Positions 26,853 through 34,833 of a stretch of DNA of 64,000 nt are shown here, piece by piece. A program made the translations under genes and the position numbers. The stretch is from contig JANQOF010000027.1 of assembly GCA_028279215.1 (NCBI GenBank), positions 1 through 64,000 on the forward strand, given 5' to 3'. Numbering within the stretch: position 1 is the stretch's first letter; every line of letters begins with the position of its first letter. The notes under the pieces are model-generated. The model saw only the letters and a program-made list of their open reading frames with translations. It was not told where the DNA came from and searched no databases. The stretch comes from Pirellulales bacterium. Lineage in GTDB: Bacteria; Planctomycetota; Planctomycetia; Pirellulales; Lacipirellulaceae.

Positions 26853-27803
26853 TTAGCCGCCTACTGGTTTTGCAACATCCGACGACAGCTCTTTGAACTT
26901 TGCCTGATTGTCGGCTGTGATTTCCGCGCCCACCGGAACATGATTGACATCGTTTGCAAGTTCGGCGGCGTTATCGAGATAGAACTTCACAAAGTTCGCG
27001 ACCTTGGGGTCTTGAAACGAGTCAAGATTGACGTAAATGTACAAAGGTCGAGAGAGCGGAACGTAGGTATTGTTGCTAATCGTCTCATTGGTTGGTTTGA
27101 TGAACCCGCCATCGCCAGCGTTGATGCCAAGTACTTTCAAGCCATCGGTATTTTCGACGTAGTAGGAGAAGCCAAAGTAGCCTAAGGCCCGCTCGTCGGC
27201 TTTGACGCCATTGACCAGCACCATGTCTTCTTCACTCTGGGTGTAGCCCGTGCGGCTCTTGGTATCTTCACCTAGCACTTCTTCCTTGAAGATGTCGAAG
27301 GTGCCCGAGTCGGCACCTGGGCCAAACAACTTGATCTCCTCGTCGGGCCAGTCTGGATTCAGGTCGCTCCATTTCTGGATCGGGCTATCGAGCCGAAATA
27401 TCTCCTTGAGCTGCTCGACAGTCAGCCCGTCGCACCAGTCGTTTTTGGGGTTAACACATACGGCAATGCCATCGTAGGCAATCGGGAAGCGATCGAACCG
27501 GACACCAGCTTCCGCGCACAACTCCGCTTCAGCCTTTGTCATTTCGCGTGAGGCGTCGCAGATGTCGATTTCTCCGGCGCTGAATCGTTCCATCCCGCCG
27601 CCGGTGCCTTTCTTGGCCACCGTAACCCGAATTTCGGGGTGTGCGGTTCGGATCTCCTCGGCGACGGCCTCGGAGAGCGGATAAACGGTGCTGGAGCCAT
27701 CGATCTCGACATCGGTACCGCGGCCACCTTGCCCGCCGGACCAGCAGCCCGAGGCCAAGCCAACACTCAGAAGCGCTATCATTCGTTTCGCCGTTGCCGC
27801 CAT
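26853..27803 (-). CDS. pstS: phosphate-binding lipoprotein PstS
   Basis: 316 residues. A lipoprotein signal ends in 'VGLASGC', Cys20, which fixes the start at ATG 27803; the upstream extension is unlike a signal peptide. The phosphate-binding fold shows 'EIDGSSTVYPLSEAVAEEI' at the N-terminus, 'GTGGGMERFSAGEIDICDAS' and 'GPGADSGTFDIFKEEVLG', all contacts for phosphate in this family. It captures phosphate in the periplasm and hands it to PstC-PstA. It is the first gene of the operon, and a four-unit Pho box lies 94 bp upstream (27897-27938), so strong induction on phosphate starvation is expected. Confidence 0.93.
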   Translation of the reverse strand: MAATAKRMIALLSVGLASGCWSGGQGGRGTDVEIDGSSTVYPLSEAVAEEIRTAHPEIRVTVAKKGTGGGMERFSAGEIDICDASREMTKAEAELCAEAGVRFDRFPIAYDGIAVCVNPKNDWCDGLTVEQLKEIFRLDSPIQKWSDLNPDWPDEEIKLFGPGADSGTFDIFKEEVLGEDTKSRTGYTQSEEDMVLVNGVKADERALGYFGFSYYVENTDGLKVLGINAGDGGFIKPTNETISNNTYVPLSRPLYIYVNLDSFQDPKVANFVKFYLDNAAELANDVNHVPVGAEITADNQAKFKELSSDVAKPVGG

Positions 27804-27896
27804 CGAGTTGCTACTCCAGAAGACTGAAAAATGACGAAAAAACAAGGGCAAATTGCCCGCTCGTCGACCGCCGTACGCCCGCCCCGCAAGCAAACA

Positions 27897-27938
27897 TGTT
27901 AAGGAAGTGATGTTAAGGAAATATTAAGACCATGTTAG
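27897..27938 (-). promoter_or_regulatory. Pho box: four TTAACA-like direct repeats upstream of pstS
   Basis: Read on the minus strand: CTAACA (27938-27933), TTAATA (27927-27922), TTAACA (27916-27911) and TTAACA (27902-27897). Spacings are 11, 11 and 14 bp, the helical spacing of PhoP/PhoB boxes. The last unit ends 94 bp before the pstS start codon. Confidence 0.75.
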
Positions 27939-27985
27939 GGGCAACGGTAGCCTACCTGGCTCCACATGCCGAGCAGCCGTCGATT

Positions 27986-29908
27986 CTACGCGGCCCGGCG
28001 AGCTTCGCTCTGCTCATCGGCGGCACCGTGAGGGCGGTCCCAGGCGAGCGTACGACCGAGGCTTTCCTTCAGCCGAGGTAGCTCCGCCTCGGCTGCCGCG
28101 CGGCCGGCTTCCACCAGGCCCTCGGCCTGCGTGAAATCGTCGAACGGAAACTCGGCCGTGTTGGGTGCGATCAAGAAGTCGCACTGCGATCCATGCAGTC
28201 GGGCGAGATTGATTAGCTCTACGTCGGTCACGCGCAGTAGCGTGCTGAGGTAGCCAGGGCGGCGCATCTTCTTGGTGGGCGTGCCCGACGTGTTACCGGC
28301 GAAATTCGGCGAGAGTTGCTTGCTGACGTCGACGGCCACGCTGTAGTCTACCTGCTGCTGACGCAGCGCCGTGACCGGCAGGTTCATCAGTACGCCGCCA
28401 TCGACCAGCGCTTCGCCGTCGCGCAGAATCGGAGCGCCGAATACCGGGTGGTTGATGCTCTGCAGCACCGCGCTTACCAAGTCGCCTGAATCACGGATGC
28501 GGTGCTCGCCGCTGACTAAGTCGACGGTCACAGTTTGGGCTGGCGTCAGTAGTTGGTCGAACGTGTATCGATGCAGCGATCGGCGGAACTTGCCCTCGGC
28601 CAATCCAAGACGAAACACAGCCAACATGTACCATTGAGGCGACTTGGGCATCCAGCGGATTGATCGCGGCGGTGTCATTTCCTGTTCAAACAGTTGCCGT
28701 GTGCGCCTCAGCGAAAATCCAGCCGCGTACGCCGCAGCGGCCATGGCGCCTGCGCTCGTGCCTGCCACGCGATCGAAGTAAATTCCGTCGCGCTCCAGTA
28801 CCTCGAGCACGCCCAGGTGAGCTATGCCGCGGGCGCCGCCGCCGCCCAGCGCCAATCCAATCTGAATGCCGCGCATCGCCCGAACCAGCCGTGTCAAATC
28901 GCGCCGGGTAAACTCCGCTCCTGCCTCGGCTAACAAGTATTGGACACGAAGCGGCGGCTCGTCGAGCATCGCCGCCAAGTCACCTGGTACTTCAAGCGCA
29001 GGAGGCAAAGGGTCGATCGCGCCGATGGCCTCCACCAAGCGAATCCGTTCAGCCAATCCCTTGGGCGCTTCGGCGAGTAGCTGGCCAAGTTGGTTGAGCG
29101 AGCGCTCGCGTTCGACTTCATTGTCGCCAACGACCCACAGAACCATCTCGTGTTGCATCAGTAGTAGCGACGTTGCTCTCGATGGATCGATGTCCACCAG
29201 CGTCCGTTCGCCGGCGGCAACCGCAGCCGACAGATGGGCGACTAGTTCGCGTTCGAAGTGCGCTTCACCAGCCAGTTCATTCCAATTGTCGATCGCGCGG
29301 CGCGGCGACTGGTCGCTGTAAACGCGCAGTTCGCCGCCTTCGCGAGCTACAGTGGCCGACATTTGAGCGGCCAAGTCGATTGCGTGCGACGTGCCACGTA
29401 CCAACGCCACGTGGGTTCGCTCGTGTCGAGTACCGCCAGAGATCTGTCCACGTAGCCACTCGCCGAGCGATCGGCAAAGGTTGGCTGCAAACCCCGGCAC
29501 GCGAGCCAAACTTTGTTCGAAGTCGGGCCGCGTTAGCTCCAGTAGTTCGGTATCCATCACCGCGGTCACGTTGGCCGATCGCGAGCCGCCCACCAAAAGC
29601 GACATCTCGCCAAAGTGATCGCCCGGCCGCAGGTGGTTGAGCACTCGCACGCCGTCGCCCGGTTCGTCGATGTTGATGCTCACCCGACCGCTGACGATCA
29701 CAAACATGCTCTCGCCAGTTTCGCCTTGCCGACATGCGTGTTGCCCGCTGCGGAGCGTCACGCTTCGGCACGACGCCAATATGTCGTGCACCTCCGCGTC
29801 GGTGAGCGAACCAAACAGGTTGCTCCGCCGAATGTGAATTGGTACGGGCGTCACGACGTGCGTCTCGCGGCGGTGGAACGTAGGTACAGACCGAGTCGCC
29901 ACAGACAC
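27986..29908 (-). CDS. patatin-like phospholipase with N-terminal cyclic-nucleotide-binding domain
   Basis: 640 residues. A cNMP-binding domain covers about 29-145 with a phosphate-binding cassette 'FGEMSLLVGGSRSANVTA'. The patatin domain follows at about 345-540: oxyanion motif 'GGGGARGIAHLG', nucleophile Ser in 'GTSAGAMA' near 385 and catalytic Asp in 'DGGVLMNLPV' near 501. Together these form the Ser-Asp dyad of lipid acyl hydrolases. The design matches NTE/RssA-like enzymes that cut phospholipids or lysolipids under nucleotide control, probably at the inner membrane. Start is uncertain: ATG 29908 falls inside a dispersed 40-bp repeat (29873-29912), so codons 1-12 may not be original; a GTG about 20 codons in is the alternative. 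Confidence 0.85.
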   Translation of the reverse strand: MSVATRSVPTFHRRETHVVTPVPIHIRRSNLFGSLTDAEVHDILASCRSVTLRSGQHACRQGETGESMFVIVSGRVSINIDEPGDGVRVLNHLRPGDHFGEMSLLVGGSRSANVTAVMDTELLELTRPDFEQSLARVPGFAANLCRSLGEWLRGQISGGTRHERTHVALVRGTSHAIDLAAQMSATVAREGGELRVYSDQSPRRAIDNWNELAGEAHFERELVAHLSAAVAAGERTLVDIDPSRATSLLLMQHEMVLWVVGDNEVERERSLNQLGQLLAEAPKGLAERIRLVEAIGAIDPLPPALEVPGDLAAMLDEPPLRVQYLLAEAGAEFTRRDLTRLVRAMRGIQIGLALGGGGARGIAHLGVLEVLERDGIYFDRVAGTSAGAMAAAAYAAGFSLRRTRQLFEQEMTPPRSIRWMPKSPQWYMLAVFRLGLAEGKFRRSLHRYTFDQLLTPAQTVTVDLVSGEHRIRDSGDLVSAVLQSINHPVFGAPILRDGEALVDGGVLMNLPVTALRQQQVDYSVAVDVSKQLSPNFAGNTSGTPTKKMRRPGYLSTLLRVTDVELINLARLHGSQCDFLIAPNTAEFPFDDFTQAEGLVEAGRAAAEAELPRLKESLGRTLAWDRPHGAADEQSEARRAA

Positions 29909-29912
29909 TACA
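29873..29912. repeat. dispersed 40-bp repeat, copy 1 (35/40 identical to 63309-63348)
   Basis: Core GTAGGTACAGACCGA. It overlaps the first codons of the patatin gene; the other copy is intergenic at 63309-63348. Confidence 0.75.
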
Positions 29913-30054
29913 GGCTGGCCGTATGCAAGCCAATGTCACTTGGTGCTAGCTAAGCTTCATAGTGGTTTTGACCCAATTGACCCCAACTCGGGAAAACGAT
30001 TCGTTGGGGCAATTCTTACGGCCATAGCGGTCGCCGCAATGCCTTTTTCAGTAG

Positions 30055-30087
30055 CGACTTACAGCAAATCGTGTTGTCGTAAGTCGA
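30055..30087. repeat. inverted repeat CGACTTAC/GTAAGTCG
   Basis: Perfect 8-bp stem (30055-30062 and 30080-30087) with a 17-base loop, directly upstream of a stronger hairpin. Confidence 0.55.
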
Positions 30088-30091
30088 TTTC

Positions 30092-30117
30092 AATTGCCCC
30101 AATGCTGGGGCAATTGG
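30092..30117. repeat. 11-bp perfect hairpin CAATTGCCCCA/TGGGGCAATTG
   Basis: Stem 30092-30102 and 30107-30117, loop ATGC. Strong enough to fold as RNA; no T-run follows on either side, so a simple terminator is unlikely. Confidence 0.7.
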
Positions 30118-30208
30118 GGCAAAACCCGCTGTTAAGTACCGATGTCGAGCCCTACGTGTCGCTAAGTTGCCAAACAGCTACCGATCCAACGGCAAGTTCA
30201 TTAGATCA

Positions 30209-30288
30209 AACCGGACGGAGATTTCTACAGCGATTCTTGGCCACTACGGAGCACGTCTTTGTTGGCCGCTGACCAGCCAAGTCCGGTT
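30209..30288. ncRNA. candidate structured RNA: nested stems AACCGGAC/GTCCGGTT and TTGGC/GCCAA
   Basis: Outer perfect 8-bp stem (30209-30216 and 30281-30288) with an inner 5-bp stem (30237-30241 and 30276-30280) stacked directly on its 3' side. Together with the upstream hairpins this suggests a folded transcript or leader, not a known family I recognise. The call is tentative. Confidence 0.25.
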
Positions 30289-30491
30289 GTAGGGCTTGTG
30301 CATTCAGCCAATCGGCTGTGGTGCGAGATTCGCGACCGTTATCAAGTAGCCATGCTGCGAGTGGCAATTAGTCTGGAACTTGGGCAACGAGTGGCACCCC
30401 ACGCACGCCAAAGAGGGCCTTGCACCCGCGTCTTACCTTGCCCTTGTGGGCAGGCTGAGTTTGTTCTGATGTTTCTATTGAGGAAGAACCA

Positions 30492-31046
30492 ATGAAGAAG
30501 GCAACATCGTTTTTCGTCGCAGCCATCGTGGCTGCAATCGCAACGTCGCAGCTTGGTTTAGCGACGACTCTCGATTTCGATCTGCGACCAGCAACGCCTG
30601 GTGGAACGCAGCAGATTTACCATCTCGAAAACGGCAACTACCTTGGCCTCTGGGGTATCAGCGGCGGCGCCACCGATCAGGTTGGCCTGCCATTTACGTC
30701 CGCGGAACTTACCGAAGATTTTGGAATCAACTCCGACCGTATCGTTGGCTACTACTACAACACGCCGGCCGGCGGCGCTTGGGCCGGCAATCCGTCCGAC
30801 TTCACACCGTTCGGCGCAACAGTAACCATCGACGCGGTCTCGAGCAGCAGCGGAACTGGCAAGCTGTTCGACTCGTTTTGGGTCGAGTGGACCGGCGGCA
30901 ACTTGTTCAATCTGGCGCAAAACAGCAACATGCCGGCGTCGGCCACGTTGTCACCCCCACCGGCCGTTCCCGAACCTTCGTCGATCTTGATGGTCGTAGG
31001 TGGTTTGGCAGCGCTCGGAATAATCCGTTGCCGCGCGACCCGCTAG
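30492..31046 (+). CDS. PEP-CTERM secreted protein
   Basis: 184 residues. A signal peptide covers 1-25 ('FFVAAIVAAIATSQLGLA'), and the C-terminus is a full PEP-CTERM signal: 'VPEPSSILMVVGGLAALG' then a basic end. The mature part is short, about 120 residues, Gly/Thr/Asn-rich with no known domain. It is probably a surface or matrix protein sorted by exosortase. The ribosome site GAGGAAG is well placed. A strong hairpin (31090-31117) 44 bp after the stop should end its transcript. A hairpin-rich gap lies upstream. Confidence 0.82.
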   Translation: MKKATSFFVAAIVAAIATSQLGLATTLDFDLRPATPGGTQQIYHLENGNYLGLWGISGGATDQVGLPFTSAELTEDFGINSDRIVGYYYNTPAGGAWAGNPSDFTPFGATVTIDAVSSSSGTGKLFDSFWVEWTGGNLFNLAQNSNMPASATLSPPPAVPEPSSILMVVGGLAALGIIRCRATR

Positions 31047-31436
31047 GGCAAATCGCAATCCCACTCCCCGTTCCATCGCACCTAAGCAAGAGCGGCGGCC
31101 CACCGTGGCCGCCGCTCGTTTCGTTGTTGGGTCGGCTGTGTGCCGTGCAAGTACAAATGCGCGCTAAAACACTTCCTGCTAAGCAGACAACCTGTCCGCC
31201 GCTTTGTGAGAGGCCTTGGTTTCCGACGTCGGTACCACATAGCGGAGTGTTGCCGATGCGCAACATGATGCAAAAAATCCACACGCTGCCCTTCGGCTAT
31301 TCGTGGCCGGAAGTCAGCAAGACACTGTGTTTGCAGTGATTTGCGCCCAGTTTCGTTGAAGCTACCGAGGTGTGGCGTGGCGGTTGCGTTACATGGCGAT
31401 CGCAGCCCCCTCCTCCCACTCGTGACAAGTTCCGCC
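31047..31436. other. 390-bp intergenic region with terminator
   Basis: Apart from the terminator hairpin at 31090-31117 I see no feature or credible gene here. Confidence 0.5.
31090..31117 (+). terminator. GC-rich terminator hairpin after PEP-CTERM gene
   Basis: Perfect 11-bp stem GAGCGGCGGCC (31090-31100) and GGCCGCCGCTC (31107-31117), loop CACCGT, followed by GTTTCGTTGTT. The T-tract is weak but the stem is strong and well placed. Confidence 0.65.
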
Positions 31437-32309
31437 ATGAAGTTACTGAGCCCGCTGGCTCTCGCGCCGATAATCCTCGTGTCTGTCGCTGTACACGGCG
31501 CCGAGCCGCCCCGCGCGGTGGTCACTTTGCAAGACGGTCGTACGATTGCCGGATTGCTCGACGATGCCACCGACGACCGCGCACTATGGATTCGATTGAG
31601 CGAGCAGCGCATCCGCCTCGCGGTGTCGTATCCGTGGAATGAAGTCGCCGGCATCGAAGTGGATGGAACCGATGTGACGGAAGGCGAGATTCTGGCGTCG
31701 CCTGACGAGTATCTCGCGGAATGGCCCCGGTTCTTACTATTCGATGAGCAAGAACCACTGACCACGACCTATCGCGAAGAGCCGATTGAAGATCTGCGAC
31801 GCGCAACCGCCACCAGCTTCGGCGCGAGACTGGCCAATTGGGATCGTGATGTTGAGCCCGATGGCTACGAGGTTGCTGTGAGGGTACTTGATGAGTACGG
31901 GCGCCCCATGGCGGTTCGCGGGACACTCTCCGCCCGCCTTGTGGGAGAACGGAACGGCGGACCTGGAACGCCGACGGTGCCTGCGGTACCGACGGTGCTG
32001 GAGCGTTGGAGCAAGCGGATCGACTTTGAGCAGTTCGTGGGCGGTCAAGCAATCTTCCGTCTGCCGTTTCGCGCCATCTTTCCCGAGCGCGAACTCGACA
32101 TCCAACCAGGTGGTATTTTGGAGATCGAAGTCGGCGCGTTCGGCCATGGTCGGATGGCAGCGTCGGCCGCGGTGCCGCTGCGTCAGTTCAACGCCATACG
32201 CGATCGATACGAACAGAGCATCGGCTCGCGATTCTTTCCGGGCGAGCGCCACCGTCATTGGAGTCATGCGGATCGCATGACCGATATCGAATCCGCAATT
32301 GGCCAGTAG
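31437..32309 (+). CDS. secreted protein of unknown function
   Basis: 290 residues from ATG 31437, where a signal peptide begins ('LSPLALAPIILVSVAVHGA'). The first mature part (about 25-85) has an SH3-like look, 'VVTLQDGRTIAGLLDD' and 'WNEVAGIEVDGTDVTEG', as in planctomycete proteins with a beta-rich start. The rest has no motif I recognise, with a 'GPGTPTVPAVPTVLERWSKR' linker near 190-205. The gene stands alone and converges on the pilus operon. An envelope-associated structural role is the most that can be said. Confidence 0.65.
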   Translation: MKLLSPLALAPIILVSVAVHGAEPPRAVVTLQDGRTIAGLLDDATDDRALWIRLSEQRIRLAVSYPWNEVAGIEVDGTDVTEGEILASPDEYLAEWPRFLLFDEQEPLTTTYREEPIEDLRRATATSFGARLANWDRDVEPDGYEVAVRVLDEYGRPMAVRGTLSARLVGERNGGPGTPTVPAVPTVLERWSKRIDFEQFVGGQAIFRLPFRAIFPERELDIQPGGILEIEVGAFGHGRMAASAAVPLRQFNAIRDRYEQSIGSRFFPGERHRHWSHADRMTDIESAIGQ

Positions 32310-32351
32310 AGGACGACGTTGCCGACTCCCTTATGGCCTTATGGCGACGGG

Positions 32352-32522
32352 CTATTCGCCACTTGTCGAATGGTCTTCCGCCTGTCGTCGGTCTTGTTTG
32401 CGTCGGTCTTCTCCCGCGGGTAGTTGCTTCGTGGAGTCTTCATCCGTTTGCGCACGGCGGTCAACCTCACGTTTTTCTATGAGATGCTGAAAGTCGTCAG
32501 GTAGTTCGAGATGGTTCGGCAT
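32352..32522 (-). CDS. 56-residue charged protein closing the pilus operon
   Basis: 56 residues, ATG 32522 to TAG 32352, starting 26 bp after the secretin stop on the same strand. It begins 'MPNHLELPDDFQHLIEKRE' and continues as a highly charged, Arg/Asp/Gln-rich stretch ending with repeated D-R-R and R-R-K units ('GEDRRKQDRRQAED'). There is no hydrophobic segment, so it should be cytoplasmic and possibly helical. Position and codon use fit a real gene. Function is unknown; it might regulate or chaperone the pilus motor. Other planctomycete operons may hold similar short proteins, but I cannot confirm that here. Confidence 0.6.
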   Translation of the reverse strand: MPNHLELPDDFQHLIEKREVDRRAQTDEDSTKQLPAGEDRRKQDRRQAEDHSTSGE

Positions 32523-32548
32523 GGCAGTTGGATTGGGCTTTGGGTTCG

Positions 32549-34291
32549 TTATCGTCTCGGAAGGCGCGCAGGCTCGCTCGCAACTTGCGGCGTCGCCTCA
32601 GTGGCGTCGGGGCAGGGGGGCAGACGGCGAATGACGTATTGGCCGGCGGAGCCCGGCGTGCGCGCGCAGCTTTTGGGGGGCTCGCAGCAACCGTACCCCA
32701 ACCGGCTGCGACAGCATCGGCACATGTTACGCGCGCTATCGGGCATTTGCGGTTCGTAGGGTCGCGGGTAACGGCACAGTGGACCATACACCAGCGGGTC
32801 GCGCGCCCGTTGCACTTCCAGATCGTTTTGCATCTGCAGACACGGTTGGTACGGCAGTAAGTGGGGCATTATCGCAACGATGATTTCCTTTCGCTTGCGC
32901 TCCTCGTTACGGCGCTGGAAGAAGAAGCCGGCGTACGGAATGTCTCCCAGTACGGGCACTTTACTTTGCGTGATCTTGTCTTCTTCTCTAATCAGTCCAC
33001 CAATGACAATACCTTGTCCGTCGGAAAGGAAGGCGTTGGTTTCCACTTCGGTGGTGGCTTCTTCCGGCAGGCCCGTGGCGTCGTTGATTTGCCCAGACGA
33101 CACCTTCGGGGAGATTCGCATCATCACACGTCCATCTTGTGTAATCCATGGAGTGAACTCCAACACGACACCCACATCCAAGAAGTTCACGCTTTCTTGG
33201 GTACTGGTTTGCGTGGTGGTGGTGAGTCGGTAGGGAAGCTTCTCACCAATTTGCATTCGCGCCTTCTGTCCGTTTACGGCAAACAACTTGGGCGACGCCA
33301 GCTTCTTGGCGTCGGTAGTGGTTTCCAGTAGTTCCACGAGAGAATCCAAATTGCCACCCGATAGCTCGACAAAGAACGCTTGTGGACTGTCGGGATTCGC
33401 AAATCCGGTGGTTTCGAATCGAATGCTGGTCCCGCCTATTCGGCCAAGCTCGTCGAAGTTGACGCCGGCTTGCAAGTCGTTGGCCAGATCGACTTCTAGA
33501 ATCTGCACTTCCACCAGCACTTGACGAGGTGGTTGGTCGGATTGCGCAATGTACGCGGCGATCCGATCGACGTACTCGGGCAAGTCTTCCACGGCTACCA
33601 TTTCTCTGGTGCGACGGTTGTCGGTCGACGAACTTTCGGTCACCCAAGACTTGCCAACCGGCGATAACAATCCTTTGACCGCCAGATCGATGTCGACCGC
33701 CGCGGCGTAGTCGAGATTGAATAACTCAAGGCGGCGTCCCTGTGTTGACGGACCGACAGAAATCCCTTCAGTAACTTGCGTGACGTGGATGATATTACCT
33801 CGACGGCTCCAGGTGTGGCCGCACGACGAGAGTATTGCGTCGAGCGCGGTAGAGAGCGGTACGTGGTCGAGCGAGACCGTTACCGTCGCGTCGCTCACCG
33901 ACGCAAACACCAGGTTCAGTTTTTGTGATTCAGCCAACAGCGCCAGGACCTGGCGGAGCGGGGCGTCGCGAACCACCAGCCGCACCAACCCTTCCTCATT
34001 TTCCACCTCGATTGTGCCGGGCGCGGCATCGCTACGAACGGGAATGAAGTGTTCGGGCGGCGGCGCGGGAATCGGTTCTCCAGTTCGCGCCTCAGCAGCC
34101 GGTGGCGAGAGCACACTGCCGAGGCCCTCGGCGATGTTGGAGAAGTCGAGAGCCGGTCCGGATGTTTCCTGCGCACACACGGGCGCAGCGATCACTGCCG
34201 CAAGCGACAACCCTGCGATCCACTTGCGCAGCGCGACGTGTGTTCGAGTTAGGATGGCCCTGCGATCCATCGCCAGTTTGCCTTGTTTCAT
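32549..34291 (-). CDS. secretin (type IV pilus/type II secretion outer-membrane channel) with Cys-rich tail
   Basis: 580 residues. A signal peptide occupies about 25-40 ('LSLAAVIAAPVCAQE'), then an STN-like N0 region (about 100-175), a secretin N domain (about 180-265) and the beta-barrel secretin domain (about 300-475, 'VGVVLEFTPWITQDGRVMM', 'VIGGLIREEDKITQSKVPVL', 'GDIPYAGFFFQRR'). It forms the outer-membrane pore for pilus or pseudopilus passage. The last 100 or so residues are unusual, with nine cysteines ('NMCRCCRSRLGYGCCEPP') past the usual end of the family. The start overlaps the PilP-like gene by four bases, and the 56-residue gene follows 26 bp after the stop. Confidence 0.88.
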   Translation of the reverse strand: MKQGKLAMDRRAILTRTHVALRKWIAGLSLAAVIAAPVCAQETSGPALDFSNIAEGLGSVLSPPAAEARTGEPIPAPPPEHFIPVRSDAAPGTIEVENEEGLVRLVVRDAPLRQVLALLAESQKLNLVFASVSDATVTVSLDHVPLSTALDAILSSCGHTWSRRGNIIHVTQVTEGISVGPSTQGRRLELFNLDYAAAVDIDLAVKGLLSPVGKSWVTESSSTDNRRTREMVAVEDLPEYVDRIAAYIAQSDQPPRQVLVEVQILEVDLANDLQAGVNFDELGRIGGTSIRFETTGFANPDSPQAFFVELSGGNLDSLVELLETTTDAKKLASPKLFAVNGQKARMQIGEKLPYRLTTTTQTSTQESVNFLDVGVVLEFTPWITQDGRVMMRISPKVSSGQINDATGLPEEATTEVETNAFLSDGQGIVIGGLIREEDKITQSKVPVLGDIPYAGFFFQRRNEERKRKEIIVAIMPHLLPYQPCLQMQNDLEVQRARDPLVYGPLCRYPRPYEPQMPDSARNMCRCCRSRLGYGCCEPPKSCARTPGSAGQYVIRRLPPCPDATEATPQVASEPARLPRR

Positions 34292-34833
34292 GGCGACCCT
34301 TCCTCGCTAGTCAAGACGATTCCTGACGCGGTGATTTCTTCCACACGGAATCCCCTCACACGGTCGCCTACACGTAGCTGGTGGTTGCCCACCAGTGCGA
34401 GAGGTTCGCCATCGACCTCCACAATTACCGCCGCACCCAATTGCCGTAATTCGGCGATCGCGTCGGCCTGCTCGCGCGACGAGCTATCGGCCTGCGGCAG
34501 GTTTAACTCCGCCGACGTCACGGCCGAACGAGCCCAAGCCGGTGTAGCAAACGGATCGTGCGTGGTGGCAAGTCTCAAGTTCGGGCGCGGCCACGGCTTT
34601 ACCTCGGGCAGCGATTCTCTTGATTCGCTTGCCGGGTCTGCCTTTGCGAGCGCGGCCGGCGCGGTCTCGGACCCGGCGGTTGGCGTTATTAACTCGGCGG
34701 GTGCCGGAAGGCGGCTTGGTAATTGGCTTACCACCACGTAGGTTAGTATCACACCGAGCACGGCAATCAGCGCAAGCTTCCCGGGCGTCGCGCCGACGCG
34801 GGTCATCCAATCTTGCTGTTTGGACTTGCTCAT
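34288..34833 (-). CDS. PilP/GspC-like inner-membrane pilus assembly protein
   Basis: 181 residues. One membrane segment at about 19-36 ('LALIAVLGVILTYVVVS'), a Pro-rich linker (about 40-110) and a C-terminal beta domain (about 140-181, 'EPLALVGNHQLRVGDRVRGF' and 'VEEITASGIVL') of the PilP/GspC homology-region type. Such proteins contact the secretin's N0 domain and tie the inner-membrane platform to the pore. It overlaps both neighbours by four bases (PilO upstream, secretin downstream). Sequence similarity to PilP is not obvious, so the name comes from domain shape and position. Confidence 0.65.
   Translation of the reverse strand: MSKSKQQDWMTRVGATPGKLALIAVLGVILTYVVVSQLPSRLPAPAELITPTAGSETAPAALAKADPASESRESLPEVKPWPRPNLRLATTHDPFATPAWARSAVTSAELNLPQADSSSREQADAIAELRQLGAAVIVEVDGEPLALVGNHQLRVGDRVRGFRVEEITASGIVLTSEEGSP

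Larger units (their letters stand above)
29909..30491. other. 583-bp intergenic region rich in inverted repeats
   Basis: No convincing gene on either strand. It has at least three perfect stems (30055-30087, 30092-30117, 30209-30288) and TTGGGGCAATT-type repeats near 30004 and 30107, plus the promoter region of the following PEP-CTERM gene with a GAGGAAG ribosome site at its end. Confidence 0.6.
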
